Assembly: GCA_029959085.1 (NCBI GenBank) | Contig: JARWIR010000031.1 | Span: forward strand, 8,370,001 to 8,434,000 | Length of the DNA stretch: 64,000 bases | Direction of reading: 5' to 3' | Source of the DNA: Nemophila menziesii | Lineage: Eukaryota; Streptophyta; Magnoliopsida; Boraginales; Hydrophyllaceae | Shown here: piece after piece, positions 1-13,020 of the stretch | Layout of the letters: every line of letters begins with the position of its first letter | How positions within the stretch are numbered: the first letter of the stretch is position 1 | Translations under genes and position numbers: made by a program | Notes under the pieces: generated by a model | Databases searched by the model: none | What the model was told of the DNA's origin: nothing | The model's input: only the letters and a program-made list of their open reading frames with translations

Positions 1-920
1 CCTTAGCATTAGCCTTTGTCCTTATACCTAACTTTAGCCTTAGCCTTAGCCTTAGTCTTAAGCTTAGCTTTATTTATATGCCTAGAACTAGCCCTAGTCT
101 TAGCCATAGCCGTAGCCCTAGCCATAAACTTAATGTTAACCTTATCATTAACGTTAAATTTAAGTTAATATAAATATTAAATTGAACCATATATTTAACC
201 CGAACCTTAACCTTAACCTTAAATTTAATGTTAATCTTAACCTGAACCATAACCCTTTACTCCTTAGTCTTAACCTTAACCACAACCCCTTAAGTATTAG
301 CCTTAACCACATCCTTAAACTTATTCTTAACATTAACATTGACCTTAACCTTAACCTTAACCTTAAACTTAAACTTAATGTTTAACTTAGCAATGACTTT
401 AAAATTATCATTAATCTCAACCTTTCCCTTAACATTTACCTTAACTTTAATCTTATCCTTAATCTTAACCTAAACCTTAATCTTAACATTAAACTTAATA
501 CTTTAACCTTAAATCTTATACCGTAAACCATACAACATAGTATTTTCTTTCTCTTTACCTTAACGTTTACCCAAACCTTAATCTTAATTTTAATCTTAAC
601 CTTAACCTTAAATCTTATACCTTAAACTGTAAACCTTAAACGTAAAACATAAACTATACAACTTAATGTTTGCTTTTGTTTTAACCTTAACCTTAAATTC
701 AACCATAACCCTTAAACTTTAAGTCCTACACCTTAAACCTAAAACTTTAAACTTAAACTTATCCTGAACCTTAAACCTTCACCTTAACATTAACCTTAAC
801 CTTCAACTTCACATTCATCTTAACTTTTTAAACCTTAACCTTGAACCTTAAACCTTATACCTTATACCATAAACCTTAAACCTTAACCTTAACCTTAACT
901 TTAACCATTAATTTAACCTT
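1..920 (+). repeat. CCTTAA hexamer array, tail of the preceding unit (A0)
   Basis: This is a dense degenerate array of CCTTAA and one-base variants (CCTTAG, CCATAA, CTTTAA). The + strand is C-rich and almost free of G. It contains short interruptions seen in the other arrays, such as CAACTTAATGTTTGCTTT near 660. It runs straight into the block that opens the next unit. It begins before the window, so its left end is unknown. Apparent open frames inside it (Leu/Asn/Asp-rich peptides) are translations of the repeat, not genes. Confidence 0.95.
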
Positions 921-2140
921 TAATTCAATCCACGACAAAGATGCCAAAAACATTTTATCCCTTTAGGTGTATGGTGATTCACGTACCCAAGAGAGTAACT
1001 CCCAACAAAATATTATAATGTATTTAATGTTAAAAAGTAGTAAAGTAAATTTTTTATCATATCCACAGGCATTGTAAAACTTATAATGTGTATTTAATGA
1101 CGTTAAATATAATTTTGTGTAATAATATAATATATATTTGGTTTGTTTTCAATAATTAATAATTAAAAAGAATGAAATGCAAATATAGGGAGTAACATAG
1201 GGAGGAAACTAGCCCGGGATGATCCAATTCACCAAAAAACTAAAATTTAGGCTTAAGAGAATAAAATTATGTTTACTATTCACATTAATTGGGAATCTAG
1301 ATTCTAGCTAAGCCTATGCTTGATTCAAATAAGAACGATGTTTACTATTCACATTAATTGTGACTCTAGAAGACATCTATCATCTTATGTATATTCTTAC
1401 ATATTTATTGACACCGATGAATTTAACCCTATAAACATCTATGTATATTATTTTTATTCTATTAGGAATAAAAACTTCTTATATATAGTTCCACCTTTTA
1501 ATTGATAATAAATTACATGGACTTTATAATGAAAAAAAATTTATACAAGATAATATGAAATACGTATAAATAAATATCAATTAAGCAAGACCCCTAAATT
1601 CATACAAAAAGTCTCAATTCATAATTTTAGGGTTAATAAGAAATCGTCATGAGCTAATGACGAGAGTATTTTATGAATAATATAAAGTTAAGCATAATCA
1701 TGACCCAGGAATAAAATTTAATAAATAAAAAGTTAAAGTCACAAAATAATTTTATTATGATGAAGATGTTAATGACAACTCCTTGCTTCTCGTCTGAGTT
1801 TATTTTATATTTTATTTTTATAATAGGGAATGCAAAAGCATTTTTACTGTATAATTTTTATAGCTCTCTATCCAGGGTCAACCTTGGTTCAACCTAGTAA
1901 AAAACTTTGCCCATGTTTTTTTTTTGCGAAAACTAGATAGCTTGCGTTATCTCACAGAAACTCTATGTCTACAGTCACGTAAACTAGACTTAATTGGCTA
2001 TACAATTGTGTAGGAACCATCATCTAACTCCTTCCCAATAGTTCTCATTGTTTCTTTAAAGTTTGTAGCATATTCGAAAAGAATATACTCAAAATTAAAA
2101 GGGTAAGACTTTCATCCTATATTGCATGAACCAATATTAA
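921..2140 (+). repeat. Macro-unit 1, module B
   Basis: The module opens with the block shared by all units (AAAGATGCCAAAAA, then CACCCAAGAGAGTAACTCC), followed by AGTAGTAAAGTAAA. Inside it, GTTTACTATTCACATTAATTG occurs twice about 70 bases apart (near 1270 and 1340), a subrepeat kept in other B copies. The stretch around 1590-1650 (CCCCTAAATTCATAC, TAGGGTTAATAAGAAATCGTC) has the look of plant leader sequence, but no gene can be built. The conserved frame near 1930-2100 (KLDSLRYLTETLC) is broken here by a stop near 2010. Confidence 0.8.
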
Positions 2141-2945
2141 CATCATAATCAATAATTATATTGAAAAAACACATGTCATAGATAAATTAGGTAGTTACTA
2201 TAAAATTCTGAATAATATATGGTCATATAATGCAATCAAATCAAAAGGAATTTCATGACTCCAATTCTCTTGTCCCCAAAATAGAATTGTATGCCTACTC
2301 CTTTATGTTTAATTATGTATTTCTATATTATAATTAATAGGAAGATAGATGGATAAAGTATACATGTAGTGTTGGCCACAATTTTTAAAGTATGTGATGT
2401 TGAAGAAGGTAACAGTATGGTCGACACACTTTGAATACAGGGTTGTAAATTATTGTAAATGATATTATGGTTATGTATGATAAACAGTGATTGTCTCAAA
2501 AAGAATGAAATGTAAGTGCTCCAATAAGGGATTCTACAAAATGGTGAAGGATTGGAAACCTTTGTATGCATGGTAAACAAATTAATTCTCTTGATTTTAG
2601 TGTGTAAAAGATTAACGCCATATAAAAATATTGGTAACTGAAATGAATATCACAAAAATCTACATCCTATACACAATATAAGTACAATTAAAATGTGCAA
2701 AGAAATCATTGAGAATGCACATGAATATCTAAGTCCAAGTCACCAATATTTTGGTATTTAAATGTTTGAATAAGTATTCAATATATTATGGTAGAGACAA
2801 AAAATGCCATTAGAACACATAGAACACTGTTTATCAAGTTGATGAAGACATTTTGAAATGTCTAAACAGCAATGATAGACAATAGTGATGTCTGGATGAG
2901 AAAAAAGAATGATCTTTCAAGATAAATAGATATATAAACTGGTAA
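2141..2945 (+). repeat. Macro-unit 1, module C
   Basis: The segment matches 43920-44940 and 61640-63150 almost throughout, for example GTAAGTGCTCCAA, GTCACCAATATTTTGGTATT and GATGTCTGGATGAGAAAAA. No coding frame is shared across the copies. It looks like non-coding unit sequence. Confidence 0.75.
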
Positions 2946-3258
2946 TACATAGCAAAAAATATTACTCGTAAGAGCTCGAGAACTATTTAATGATGATAAA
3001 TGTGTCTACACTTAATGCAACACATATAGTTTTGTGGCTTATAAACATATGAGATAATTTTAAAAATCACGTTACACGTAAAATAGAATCCAGACCAAAA
3101 ATAAATTTTAAACAGAAGGTGATCATAAATAATATTGTCTCATCGATTTTGAACAAAGGTGAATTATTAGACCGATACAAGTATATATATTTTGTGTTAT
3201 TTTCATATACATTGTGTAATTAATCTCAGCCTAAAATACCTAAATTTATTGTTACAAA
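2946..3258 (+). repeat. Macro-unit 1, module D1 fragment
   Basis: This is in direct orientation and matches 44941-45225 and 63150-63445 (GTCTACACTTAATGCAACAC, then AGAAGGTGATCATAAATAAT). It stops abruptly near 3258, after CCTAAATTTATTGT, where the following sequence switches to reverse orientation relative to the other units. Confidence 0.75.
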
Positions 3259-6200
3259 TGATCAGATTGTAAATTCATTTAAAATTTGTTGTCCATGAGT
3301 ATTGGTAAAAATTTTTTGACATCCAATAAATTATTACTACAATTTTTTAGTAGTTAAAGGATTTTACCACAGTTTTTTTTATTGTGATGAATGTTATGAT
3401 ATAGAATCGAATATTACGAGGGATGAAATTACCACTTATTTCAAAATTTATAGATGAGATCTTTGTCATCGGGTCTTGAAGAGATCTCCTCAAGTCCCAA
3501 GTCCCTTTTCAAAATTAATTTTTCCCTCAACAACATTAAATCATTAGAATTAATCAGTTAAAAATATTATTCCCAAATATCATTTTTATATATATGTACA
3601 TAAAGCCACATTAATCACATTTACCACCTCAAATGTCTAAACCACCTCTCAAAATACTCTTCTCCTTCCACCTACTCAACACTCGTTTATGTAAATTGTT
3701 TATTGTCATTTTGAATTAATTGAAATGTGAAAATTGAGTTTTTTTTATTTTAGGGGATGTTTTTTCATATGTGTTACTCTAAGTATATATGTTTCTTAAA
3801 CTGGAATTCTTATTCTAATAACTTAAATAATTATTAAGTGCTATTATAGCTCAAATGTCACAAAATCCAAAAAATTTCACATTTGTAGAACAGTCAATTT
3901 GAATAAAAGAACCAGCAAAAATATTTTACGTCCAAATTAAATTCGCGATAAGCCGTGTTTCGTTGATTTGACACAAAAATGAGAAAAATGTTATGTCTTT
4001 TTATGACTATACATTAAATTTGCAAAGGATAAGTTTTTTTTTGTTTCACACCTAATATAAATGAGATTTTATGTAATTCTTTTATTTCATACCAATTATG
4101 TCATTGACGGGTTGTCTTTAATTTGGTTCACACTACATATGTATGCGACATATTTTTTTAAATTTAGTTCGAGTATTAATATAATAAAGTAGTATACACC
4201 AAACTCTTCATATTAAAAATCAAAATCAACACAAACCTCTCATAAATCCTATTTATTTCTTATATTCTCGTTTATTATCTAATCAAAATAATATCACCCT
4301 CCCTTTGTATTATTACAACATTTGTAAAGGTCAAATTAATTACTTAGAAATGTCTTCAGGAACGGGTCATATCTAGTGCTTATATATTTTATATATAAAC
4401 TCTTCTTTAGTTGTGGTAGTTATGACTGAGTATGAATCCAAGCTAAACAGATCGAAACAAAGAACCAAATGAAGGCTTTTCTTTACTTAGGCCCAACATT
4501 GGTAGGTTATTGAAGCTAACTATTTATAAGTTCTGTTTGGTTTACTTAAACCCACCTAAACTCAATGTCACCTGACGTAATCACCAAAGTTAAAAAATAT
4601 GTACAATCTAAAACTTAACTCTCAGTTTCATTTCATATTTCTCACCAACAATATTAATTTATCATATTTTCGTATCATTTCCACTATAATAACTAATTAA
4701 TTGATACAATTCTAGTATACCAAATATATATTATAAATCTAATGATCTAGTTTAAATCATTATTATTCTAATAAATTTTTAACTGTATTTATGTATATGT
4801 CTAAGTATTTAAGATATCTATAAAGATCTATATATTTTTTATAGATCTATACGTTATTTTTATTGATCTTGGAAATGTTTATATTTTATATTTATATATT
4901 TGTATTTTTTTTTATTTTATTATGTACGAAAATATAGGCAAATAATTTTTTAAAATATATTTTTGTATTTTTTAAAAATTCGCAAATATGCATCTATTAA
5001 CACACATATATATATTAGTATTCAATCAATTTATTATATAAAGATATAAATATATATATATCAAACCTATCTATATATAATAAATAGATTTATATATTTA
5101 TATTCTTTAAATGTGTATGAAATCTTTTTTTTTTGTTTTATGTTGGTTTCTATATTATGTATCTCTATTAAAAATATATTTTTGTAGTTATGATTTTTTA
5201 AATGGTACTGAATAAAAAAATTCTAAATAGAACGTAAGAAACAATTAAAGAAACAATCCACAAACACATGTACTGAATTGCAATTTAAATTTTACGGAAA
5301 GTCCATGTAACTTTACATATTTTATAATATTGTAAACCAACATGTGTATCAAATAAGACTGTAAATATTTGTTTCATATTTTCCGTAACTATTATGATGT
5401 ATAAATTGAAATACTATAAGATTTTTATGGATTGTTAAAACTCTATAGGATTTGTAGACACATTGGTGTGTTTTTTTTAATCTTGTACAAAATTTTACTA
5501 ATTTAACAAGAACATGTATAGGCTTTGTAAAATTATATTAATACTTAAAGGAATCGGTCATATTCATGTTTTATAAGGATGAAATTATAGGCTAAAAAAT
5601 TGAAAACACTATTATACACATCATTACGTCTATTGAAAATAAAATAAAATAAACGATTCCTAACATACTAACTTGTTATGCCAGAACTAATTAGTTGTTG
5701 ATATATTTATATCATATTCACGAATTCTTACAAGCTTATAACATTGATAAATAAAGATTATTATGTGATTATTTGTGACAATTAATTTAGTTAGTTTTAA
5801 ATAAGGTTAATTACACCATGTATATGAAAATAACACAAAATCTATGTACTTGTTTAGGTCTAAAAATACATCCTAGTTCAAAATCAACAAGACAATATTG
5901 TTTATGATCACCTTCCTAGTAAAATTTACTTTCACTCTAGATCTCATTTAACGTGCTGAAGTGATGTTTTAACTTCTGTAATATATTAATAAAACACAAA
6001 ATTATGTGTTTCATTAAGTGTAGACACATTTTGCATCATTAAATGTTACAAAATCAAATATTTTTCACATTTTGGGACCAACCAATTTAAATAAAAGGCC
6101 AAGAAAATATGTTGTAAATACTAGTTAAACACACCATAAGTTGTGTTTCATTGATATGACACGAAAAACGAGACAAATTATACGTCTTGTTATAATTTTA

Positions 6201-6466
6201 CATTAAATTTGCAACCGATGAATTTTTTTTCTTTGGTTGTCTTTCTTTAATTTTTTTTTAAATATGTAATCGATGGGTTTTCTTTATTTTGTTTCACATT
6301 ACATATCTATGCCATATGTTCATTTTTTTTAAACTTTTGGTATGATTTATATATATCTATACCATTTTTTTTTTAGATAATAAAGTAGGTTGCACCTAAT
6401 TGTTCCTTTTAATTTTTCATATATTTGTATCAGTTATGGTACAACAAAACAAAATATACTAGTTAA
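3259..6466 (-). repeat. Inverted segment of the macro-unit (tail-F1-E2-D2-F2 reversed)
   Basis: Read on the reverse strand, this stretch matches unit 3 at about 19590-22490 and unit 6 at about 46305-46960. Examples are the reverse of GGACAACAAATTTTAAATGA near 3280, the reverse of AAAAAGGGAGGG near 4300, and the reverse of AAGGTGATCATAA near 5910. It extends to the reverse of TTTAACTAGTATATTTTG at about 6466. Array A and modules B, C and H on either side stay in direct orientation, so about 3.2 kb was inverted inside one unit. Confidence 0.8.
4169..4376 (+). mobile_element. Decayed short Helitron-like element (inverted copy)
   Basis: The 3' end reads TGTCTTCAGGAACGGGTCAT followed by ATCTAG and then T. 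This closely resembles the hairpin-GGG-CTAG-T terminus of the intact Helitrons in this window (TGTCTTCAGACACGGGCTAT then ACCTAG). The presumed 5' side is AT-rich (TATTAATATAATAAAGTAG), as in plant Helitrons, but its exact end is uncertain. The stem is weakened by mutation. It is a relic that travels with module F1; here it is on the + strand because the surrounding segment is inverted. Confidence 0.55.
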
Positions 6467-6589
6467 ATTGGTGTTCATAACTGATATACGTAAAGTACAT
6501 ATATTGTTTTGTTGTACCATAACTGATACAAATATATGAAAAATTAAAAGGAACAATTAGGTGCAACCTACTTTATTATCTAAAAAAAA
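6367..6589. repeat. Large near-perfect palindrome (about 89-bp arms)
   Basis: The left arm (about 6367-6456) and right arm (about 6501-6589) are reverse complements with very few differences. Both carry AGATAATAAAGTAGGTTGCA or its complement, and GTACCATAACTGATACAAAT or its complement. The spacer is about 45 bases. A single arm-like copy is part of module F2 near 34209-34285 and 46322-46410, so this is an inverted duplication of unit sequence rather than an independent foldback transposon. It lies at the right edge of the inverted segment. Confidence 0.85.
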
Positions 6590-7795
6590 GATATATGTAG
6601 GTATGATTTATTAAATGGTAGTGAACACCAATTTGTCAAAATTAAAAATCATGAACCACAAACCTTATCCTTACACTTAAGGTTTAAACCCCAATTCTAA
6701 TCTAAACCAGATGAAAATTGATTGTGTTGATATTTGATCAACTGTGACAAATATTAGTACATAAAAAAGATGGGTGTGATCGCTTTAGAGCCCTTAAATC
6801 TCTCAACATAAAAGATGGCTCAGATTTAACCCCTTATATTGCTCCAAAAACATATAATTAATTTTATGGGACCTTATACTATTTAATTATATGTTATATT
6901 TATATTTAATATATTTTAAAATCTCATAAAAATCGTACTTTTATAGTTATAATCCCATAAAATAAATGTTTTTGTCTGGTTTATCTAATTATACTTATCT
7001 ACTTACATAACAAGTGTTGATCAAAGCTCGTTAATCTATAGTTTTAGGAACGTTTTTATTAAACAGATCTAATCATCTACATAAAAGATGATCAACATCG
7101 TTTACACTCCTTGAATTCACTCACATGATTTATTTTTCTATTTTTGCACATATTATTTTTTTCAAACAAAAAAAATTACATCTATAATTATTAACATATA
7201 ATTATTATTTTTATGTCAAAACAATTACAATTTATTGGACGATATAATTGAATATTAAATAATTTTTTAATACATTAACATTCAATTTTTAATGTATATT
7301 TTTATTATGGTTGTGATTTTTTAAATTATTTAGCTTTTACCACTAAATATGTATATGATAAAATATACTTTTTAAAACTGTAGGTCTCCTTTACATAAAA
7401 GAGGAACATGTCTGTGATCCCTTAATTTACTAATTCTCATTAATGAAAATAATTTTTTTACTAAGAAAAGAAACCTTAATTATCTCTTATCCCACTCCAT
7501 TAGACATTTGTTGGATATGTGAAATTTAGGTCAATGGAAAAAACCTTACTTTAAAGGCTCACATAGGAAATCTTGGTTTGTTTAATACAACACACGTTTC
7601 CTTTTTCATAACCCATAAAACGTGAACAACAGTCTTAAACCACGAACAATAAAATTTAAATTAAAAAAAAATCATGAAAGCTAAATACAAAAATGTGTCA
7701 TAAGCATTAACCAAATGTGTACAAGAAATTAAAAATTATAGACCATAATATTAAAATTATTGGGATATGTGTTAATATAATAAAAAAATAACGTT
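6590..7795 (+). repeat. Macro-unit 1, module H, first copy
   Basis: After a scrap in reverse orientation (6600-6640, the reverse of ACCATTTAATAAATCATACC), module H begins: GGGTGTGATCGCTTTAGAGC, AAAAGATGGCTCAG, TAGTTATAATCCCATAAAA. It continues with TTTAAAGGCTCACATAGG near 7550 and a leader into a short array at 7796. H is repeated again from 8131. No genes were seen. Confidence 0.7.
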
Positions 7796-8130
7796 TACCA
7801 TCAATTAATCCATAACTTTAACCATACACTTTAAATTAATACTAAATCGTATACTTTACCTTAAATCTTGAAATTTAAACTTGAATGTTGATACATAACT
7901 ATATCATAATCTTAAACCTTAAACTTAATTTTAACCTCTACCCTAAAACTATTTAAACCACAATTATAATCTTAACCAGATGAAAAATTAATTTGTTGAT
8001 ATATGACCTTAAACCTTAAATCTTATCACCTTAACAATAACCCTAACCCTATCCTTTAGGTTTTAAATCTTTACTCTAACCTTAATAAAATGAAGACTCA
8101 TCCCTATCCCTATCCTTAGCCATAGTCTCT
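7796..8130 (+). repeat. Short CCTTAA array between duplicated H modules
   Basis: This is a weak, short copy of array A, with CTTAAACC and CCTTAA words plus the interruption seen in every array (AAACC...AATTATAATCTTAACCAGATGA). It is about one fifth of the normal array length and is followed directly by a second H module, which marks a local duplication of H plus array. Confidence 0.7.
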
Positions 8131-9414
8131 ATACATAAAAGATGGCTTAGTTTATCCCTATATCTTCCATGGTTGGGATCTCTCAAGAAAATTTATAACT
8201 AATATTATGGACCCACTATAATTTAATTATATATTATATTTATGCCAAATATATAAATTAAAATCCAATAAAAGTCATACTATTATAGTTATAATCCCAT
8301 AAAACTAATGTGTTTGTTTGTGCTATCTAATTATCAGCATCTACTTACTTATGTATTCTATCAAATATATAATTACAATTTTATTTTTAAGTTTTTACTA
8401 AATATATACCTTTAATGTGAATGAATATTTTAATTTGATTTAATTTTAGAGCCATATAATATATTTATATATATATTAAGCAAATAATTTAATACAAAAA
8501 AATTCTTTTTATATATCTTTTTATGGACATAATAAATGTTAATATAGTATGCAAATTTTTTAAACCGTATATATCAATATTATATAACATGTGTCCAAAG
8601 GTTGTGAATCTACATTATAAAGCATTTTTTTAAACAATTCACATCCTCTACATAAACAACGATTATCAAGTTCGTCTACACTTCCTAAATTCACTCACTG
8701 GATTTAATTTATTATTTTTGCAAATATTTTTTTGTTTGAAATAAAAAAATTTATAATTATTACCAATCGTCAAACCCATTATACTTTTTTAGACGATATA
8801 AGCATATTAAAAAAGGTAACGACGTTATTATTTTAATATTTCAAGAATTTTTTGATACATTTACATTCAAATTTTTATGTATATTGTTATTGAGTTTGTG
8901 ACCGTTAAAATTATTTATCTTTTACCACTACATATATATTATTAAATAAACTTTTAAAAATGACACGTCAACTCTACATAAAAGACGAACACGATCGTTT
9001 TTGAACAATTAATTTACTTATTCGCACTATTGTAATAATTGTTTTTTACAAATAAAAAAAAACTTAATTGTCTCTTATCTCACTCCATACATGCTATACA
9101 CAATATTATATTTTAACCAGGGGACTTAGGTTTGATACTGTAAATGGAACAAAAGTTATTTTAAAGGCTCACATAAGGGATTTGGGTTCTCTTGCCTATA
9201 AACAGAACAAAAGCTTACCCTTTTTCATTACCTATAAATGAAGAACCTTGAATCTTGAACCATGAACAATGAAAATCGAATTAATTTTATAAAAAAATGC
9301 GTGCAAGCTAAATCCTACAAATGTTTTATAAGCATAAAATAATATGTACAAGAAATCAAAGATCATGAACCACACACTTAAAAATACTTGGATATGTGTT
9401 AAAATAATAAAAAA
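8131..9414 (+). repeat. Macro-unit 1, module H, second copy
   Basis: This is a second H module. It has AAAAGATGGCTTAGTTTATC, TATTATGGACCCACTA, TAGTTATAATCCCATAAAAC, then ACTTAGGTTTGATACTGTAA and TTTAAAGGCTCACATAAGGG near 9125-9180. It matches 22900-24300 and 58190-59530. No gene was seen. Confidence 0.75.
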
Positions 9415-10900
9415 GCACGTTAACCTAAACTTTAACCTTAACCTTAAACTTACATGTAAGCTTTAATCTTAACCATACGGTTAAACGTAACACTAAACCA
9501 TGAACTTTATCTTAAATCTAGAACTTTAAACTTAAAAATTAACATTCATCATAACCTTAAACTTAACCTTTATTTTAACCTTTACACTAACCCTAACAAT
9601 ATACTCACCCTTAAGGTTTAAACCTCAATTCTAATTTGAACTAGATAAAAATTTACTATGCTGATATCCGACCTCAAATATAAAGCTTTTAACCTTATCC
9701 TGTAAGGTTTGAACCTTAATTCTAACCTTAACAAAATAAAGTTTAATCACGATTATATCCGACCTCTAACCTTAAATCTTTATAACCTGAAACTTAAACT
9801 TCAACTTACCTTAGACTTGACCTGTACCTTAAAGTTAACCCTTAGACATAACCTTATCCTTTACCATAACCCAAAATTTAAACTTTAACCTTAACCTTTA
9901 ACCTTAATATTAACTGTAAACCTAACCTTAACCATAACCTTAAAGTTAACCTTAACCATGAACTTAACCTTAACCATGAACTTAACCTTAACATTAGCCT
10001 TAGTCTTAGCCTTAGCATTAATAATATCATTTGCCCTAGCCTTAACCTTTTACTTAGCTTTTTCTTTAGAATTTTCCTTAGCCTTAGCCTAAACATTTGT
10101 CTTTACCTTAGTTGTATACTTATCCCTAGATATATACATAGCCTTAGTCATAGCCTTAACCTTAACCGTAATATTAAACTTATCATTAACGTTAATTTTA
10201 ACTTAACCTTAACATTAAATTGAACCTTATAATTAACCTTAAACTTAACCTTAGTCTTAACATTAACCTTAACTAATTCTCTTTACTCCTTAACCCACCT
10301 TAACATCAACACCTTAACTATTAACCTTAAAGAGATTAGTAACCTTATTCTTAACTTTAACCTAACATTAAAATTACCGATAACCTTAACCGTACCCTTA
10401 AACTTAAACTTAAAATTTTACTTTGCATTGACTTTATCATTAACCTTAATCTTAACCCTAATCTTAACCTTAACTTGTACACCAATATTAACCTCAACCT
10501 TAACCTTAATATGGCCCCTAATATTTACCTTAAACTAAATATTATCCTTATGCTCAATCTAAACCTTAAACTTAAACCTAACCTCAAATCCCATACCTTA
10601 AACCGTAAAACTTAGACGTAAACCTTAACTATAACATAGGGCTTTGCTTTCACTATGACCTTAACCTTAACTTTAACCATATTCCTTAAACCATAAGTAT
10701 TATACCTTAACACTTAAACCATAAACTTAACTTTAACCTTAATCTTAAATCTTAACCTTAAAATTCACCTTCACCTTCATCTTAAATTTTTTAACCTTAA
10801 CCCTGAACCTTGAACCTTGAACTTTACACCTTAAAACTTAAACCATAAACCTTAAGCTTTAAAATTAACATTAACATTAACCATTACCTTAACCTTTAAT
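9415..10900 (+). repeat. CCTTAA hexamer array A1
   Basis: This is a degenerate CCTTAA array on the + strand with the fixed interruptions of the family: TAAGGTTTAAACCTCAATTC near 9610, a landmark with TAATCACGATTATATCCGAC near 9740, and GGGCTTTGCTTTC near 10640. A Leu/Arg-rich reverse-strand reading at 9878-10096 is only the repeat translated. The array ends at the next unit's opening block. Confidence 0.95.
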
Positions 10901-12130
10901 GTAATCCACTAAAATGATGCTAAAAAACATGGTATCCCCCTAAGTAAGGTGATTTATGCACCCAAGAGAGTAACTACCCACAAAATTTTATGGATCATTC
11001 CAAGTAGTAAAGTAAGTATTTTATCACCTTCATAGGTATTGTAAGACTTATAGTTTGTGTTTAATGACGTTGAATGAAATGTTAAGTAACAAAATAATAT
11101 ATATAGGTTTCGGTTTCATTAATTAATAAGACTGAAAGTTGAAGACAATGTTTACTATTCACAATAATCGGGAATAAGACTATGTTTACTATTCATATTA
11201 ATCGGGTATCAAGATTCCACCTAAGCCTCTACTTAACTATTTATATTAATCGTGACTCTAGAAGGCACCTAAACCTCGCATGTATATTCCTACATATTAA
11301 TAAGGCACTCATGAATTTAACTCTTTTAACGTCTATGTAAATTTCTATATTCTTTTTATTTGATTAGAAATAAACACCTATAATATCTACTTTCACCTTA
11401 AAAATTCTCCTCCATGGTGTAATTCATAAACTAGGGCTAATAAATTATGTGGACTTTATAATGAAAAAAACCATATACAAGATAATAAAAAATAGGTATG
11501 AATAAATATTAATTAAGCAAAAACCCTAAATTCATATAAAAAGCCTCAATTCATAATTCTAGGGTTCATAAGAGATCGTCCAAAACTAATGAAGAGAGTA
11601 TTTCATTAACAATATATAGTTAATCATACTCATATTTGAAGAATAAAATTTACTAAATAAAAACTTAAAGTCTTACAAAAATTTGATTATCTTCAATCAT
11701 ATTTTTATCATAACGAGTGCAAAAGCTAATTTATTGTGTAATTTTTGTAGCTCTCTTTCTAGGACCAATATGGTTTCAACCTAGTAAAATTCTTGGCCCA
11801 CGGTTTTTTTACAAAAGCTTGATAGCTTTAGTCATCTTAGAGAAAAGTCCATAGATTTCTCGCTAACTTTTAATTGAATCATGTTTAAGGTCACGTAAAC
11901 TAGATTTAAATGGCTATCTAATGGTGTTGAACGTGTCTAACATTTTACCAATAGTTATCATCATTACTTTAAAGTTGGCAGCATATTCAGAAAACATATA
12001 CTCAAAGGTTAAGGAAATAGGGTAAGCCTTCCATCTTATATTGGATTGTCCAATATTAACATCTGAACAATTTATTATATTGATAAAACAAATATCATAG
12101 GTTAACTAAGTAGTTACTTAATTAGTTTTT
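10901..12130 (+). repeat. Macro-unit 2, module B
   Basis: The opening block with CACCCAAGAGAGTAACTACC lies near 10960. The TTTACTATTCACAATAAT subrepeat occurs three times between 11148 and 11255. The plant-leader-like stretch AAAAACCCTAAATTCATA lies near 11520. The region equivalent to the conserved frame (11745-12015) contains TGGTTTCAACCTAGTAAAA and AAGCTTGATAGC but is disrupted by stops and shifts. Confidence 0.8.
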
Positions 12131-13020
12131 GAATGACATAAATATAGGGTATGTCTCATAATATAATTGGTATTAGATGATCCAATATTAGATACAATTA
12201 TTTTCTAAATAAATATATAGTCATGTAGACTAATTGTTTAATAACATTGAAAATTGTAGAACATTTTCTAATAATATATAGTAATATACTGTGATTAAAT
12301 CAAAAGAAATTTTGGGTTTAATTTTGTATTTGAATATTATAGTTAGTAGGGAAATAGTTGGATAAACTAGAAATGTAGTGTTGGCCACAACTTTTATTAT
12401 ATGGGATGTTGAAAAATGTAACATTATGGCATTTTAGGGGGATGAACATAAAATAAAATAAAGTCGACAACACTATGAAAATCATATAAAATAAATTAAT
12501 TCTACTAAAAAGGCTGTAACTTCAATCCTTGATTGTTGGTGTAGTGAGAACAAAACGAAAGGTGACAACTAAAAACACACCCTCTTATTCATTGTTACAA
12601 GATTGTTAAATTATTGTCTGGCACGTTTTCTATCTAGGTTTTTTTAGTTTTGTCAATGATATTATGGTTATGTTTGATAAAATGGTTACTGTTGCGGAAA
12701 GAATGAATTGTAGGTGCTCCAAAAATGGATTCTACAAAATCATGAAGGATGGGAGATCTTTGTATACCCGCTAAACAATTAATTCTCTTAATTTTGTTTT
12801 GTAAAATATTAATACCGTATGCAAATAGTTGTGTCTGAAATGAATATCATAAAAATCTACACCATGCATGTGACATATCCATAATTATAATGAGCGACTA
12901 AATAATTGAGATAGCACATGTATATCTAAGTCAAAACCACTAATTTTTTTTGTATTTAGATGTTCTATTAAGTATATGGTATATTAGGGTAGAGTCAAAC
13001 AATGCCATTGGATCACAGAT
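12131..13020 (+). repeat. Macro-unit 2, module C (partial)
   Basis: Matches modules C of units 1, 6 and 7: TAGTGTTGGCCACAA, GTAGGTGCTCCAAAAATGG, CTACACCATGCATGTGACAT. The last part is shortened, and the sequence jumps to module D near 13020 (TTTTGTGTTATTTTCATATA). A 64-codon reverse open frame at 12230-12424 is AT-rich chance reading without any recognised motif. Confidence 0.7.

Noticed and set aside
1..920. Telomere or interstitial telomeric repeat
   Set aside because: The repeat is CCTTAA, not CCCTAAA. Only scattered CCCTAACCCTAA words occur (for example near 16850), and the arrays are internal and duplicated with larger units.
921..1260. LTR of a retrotransposon at the unit start
   Set aside because: There are no paired TG...CA ends, primer-binding site, polypurine tract or gag/pol remnants in any unit.
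6367..6589. MITE or foldback transposon
   Set aside because: The arm is ordinary module F2 sequence present singly at 34209 and 46322, and there is no target-site duplication, so an inverted duplication explains it better.
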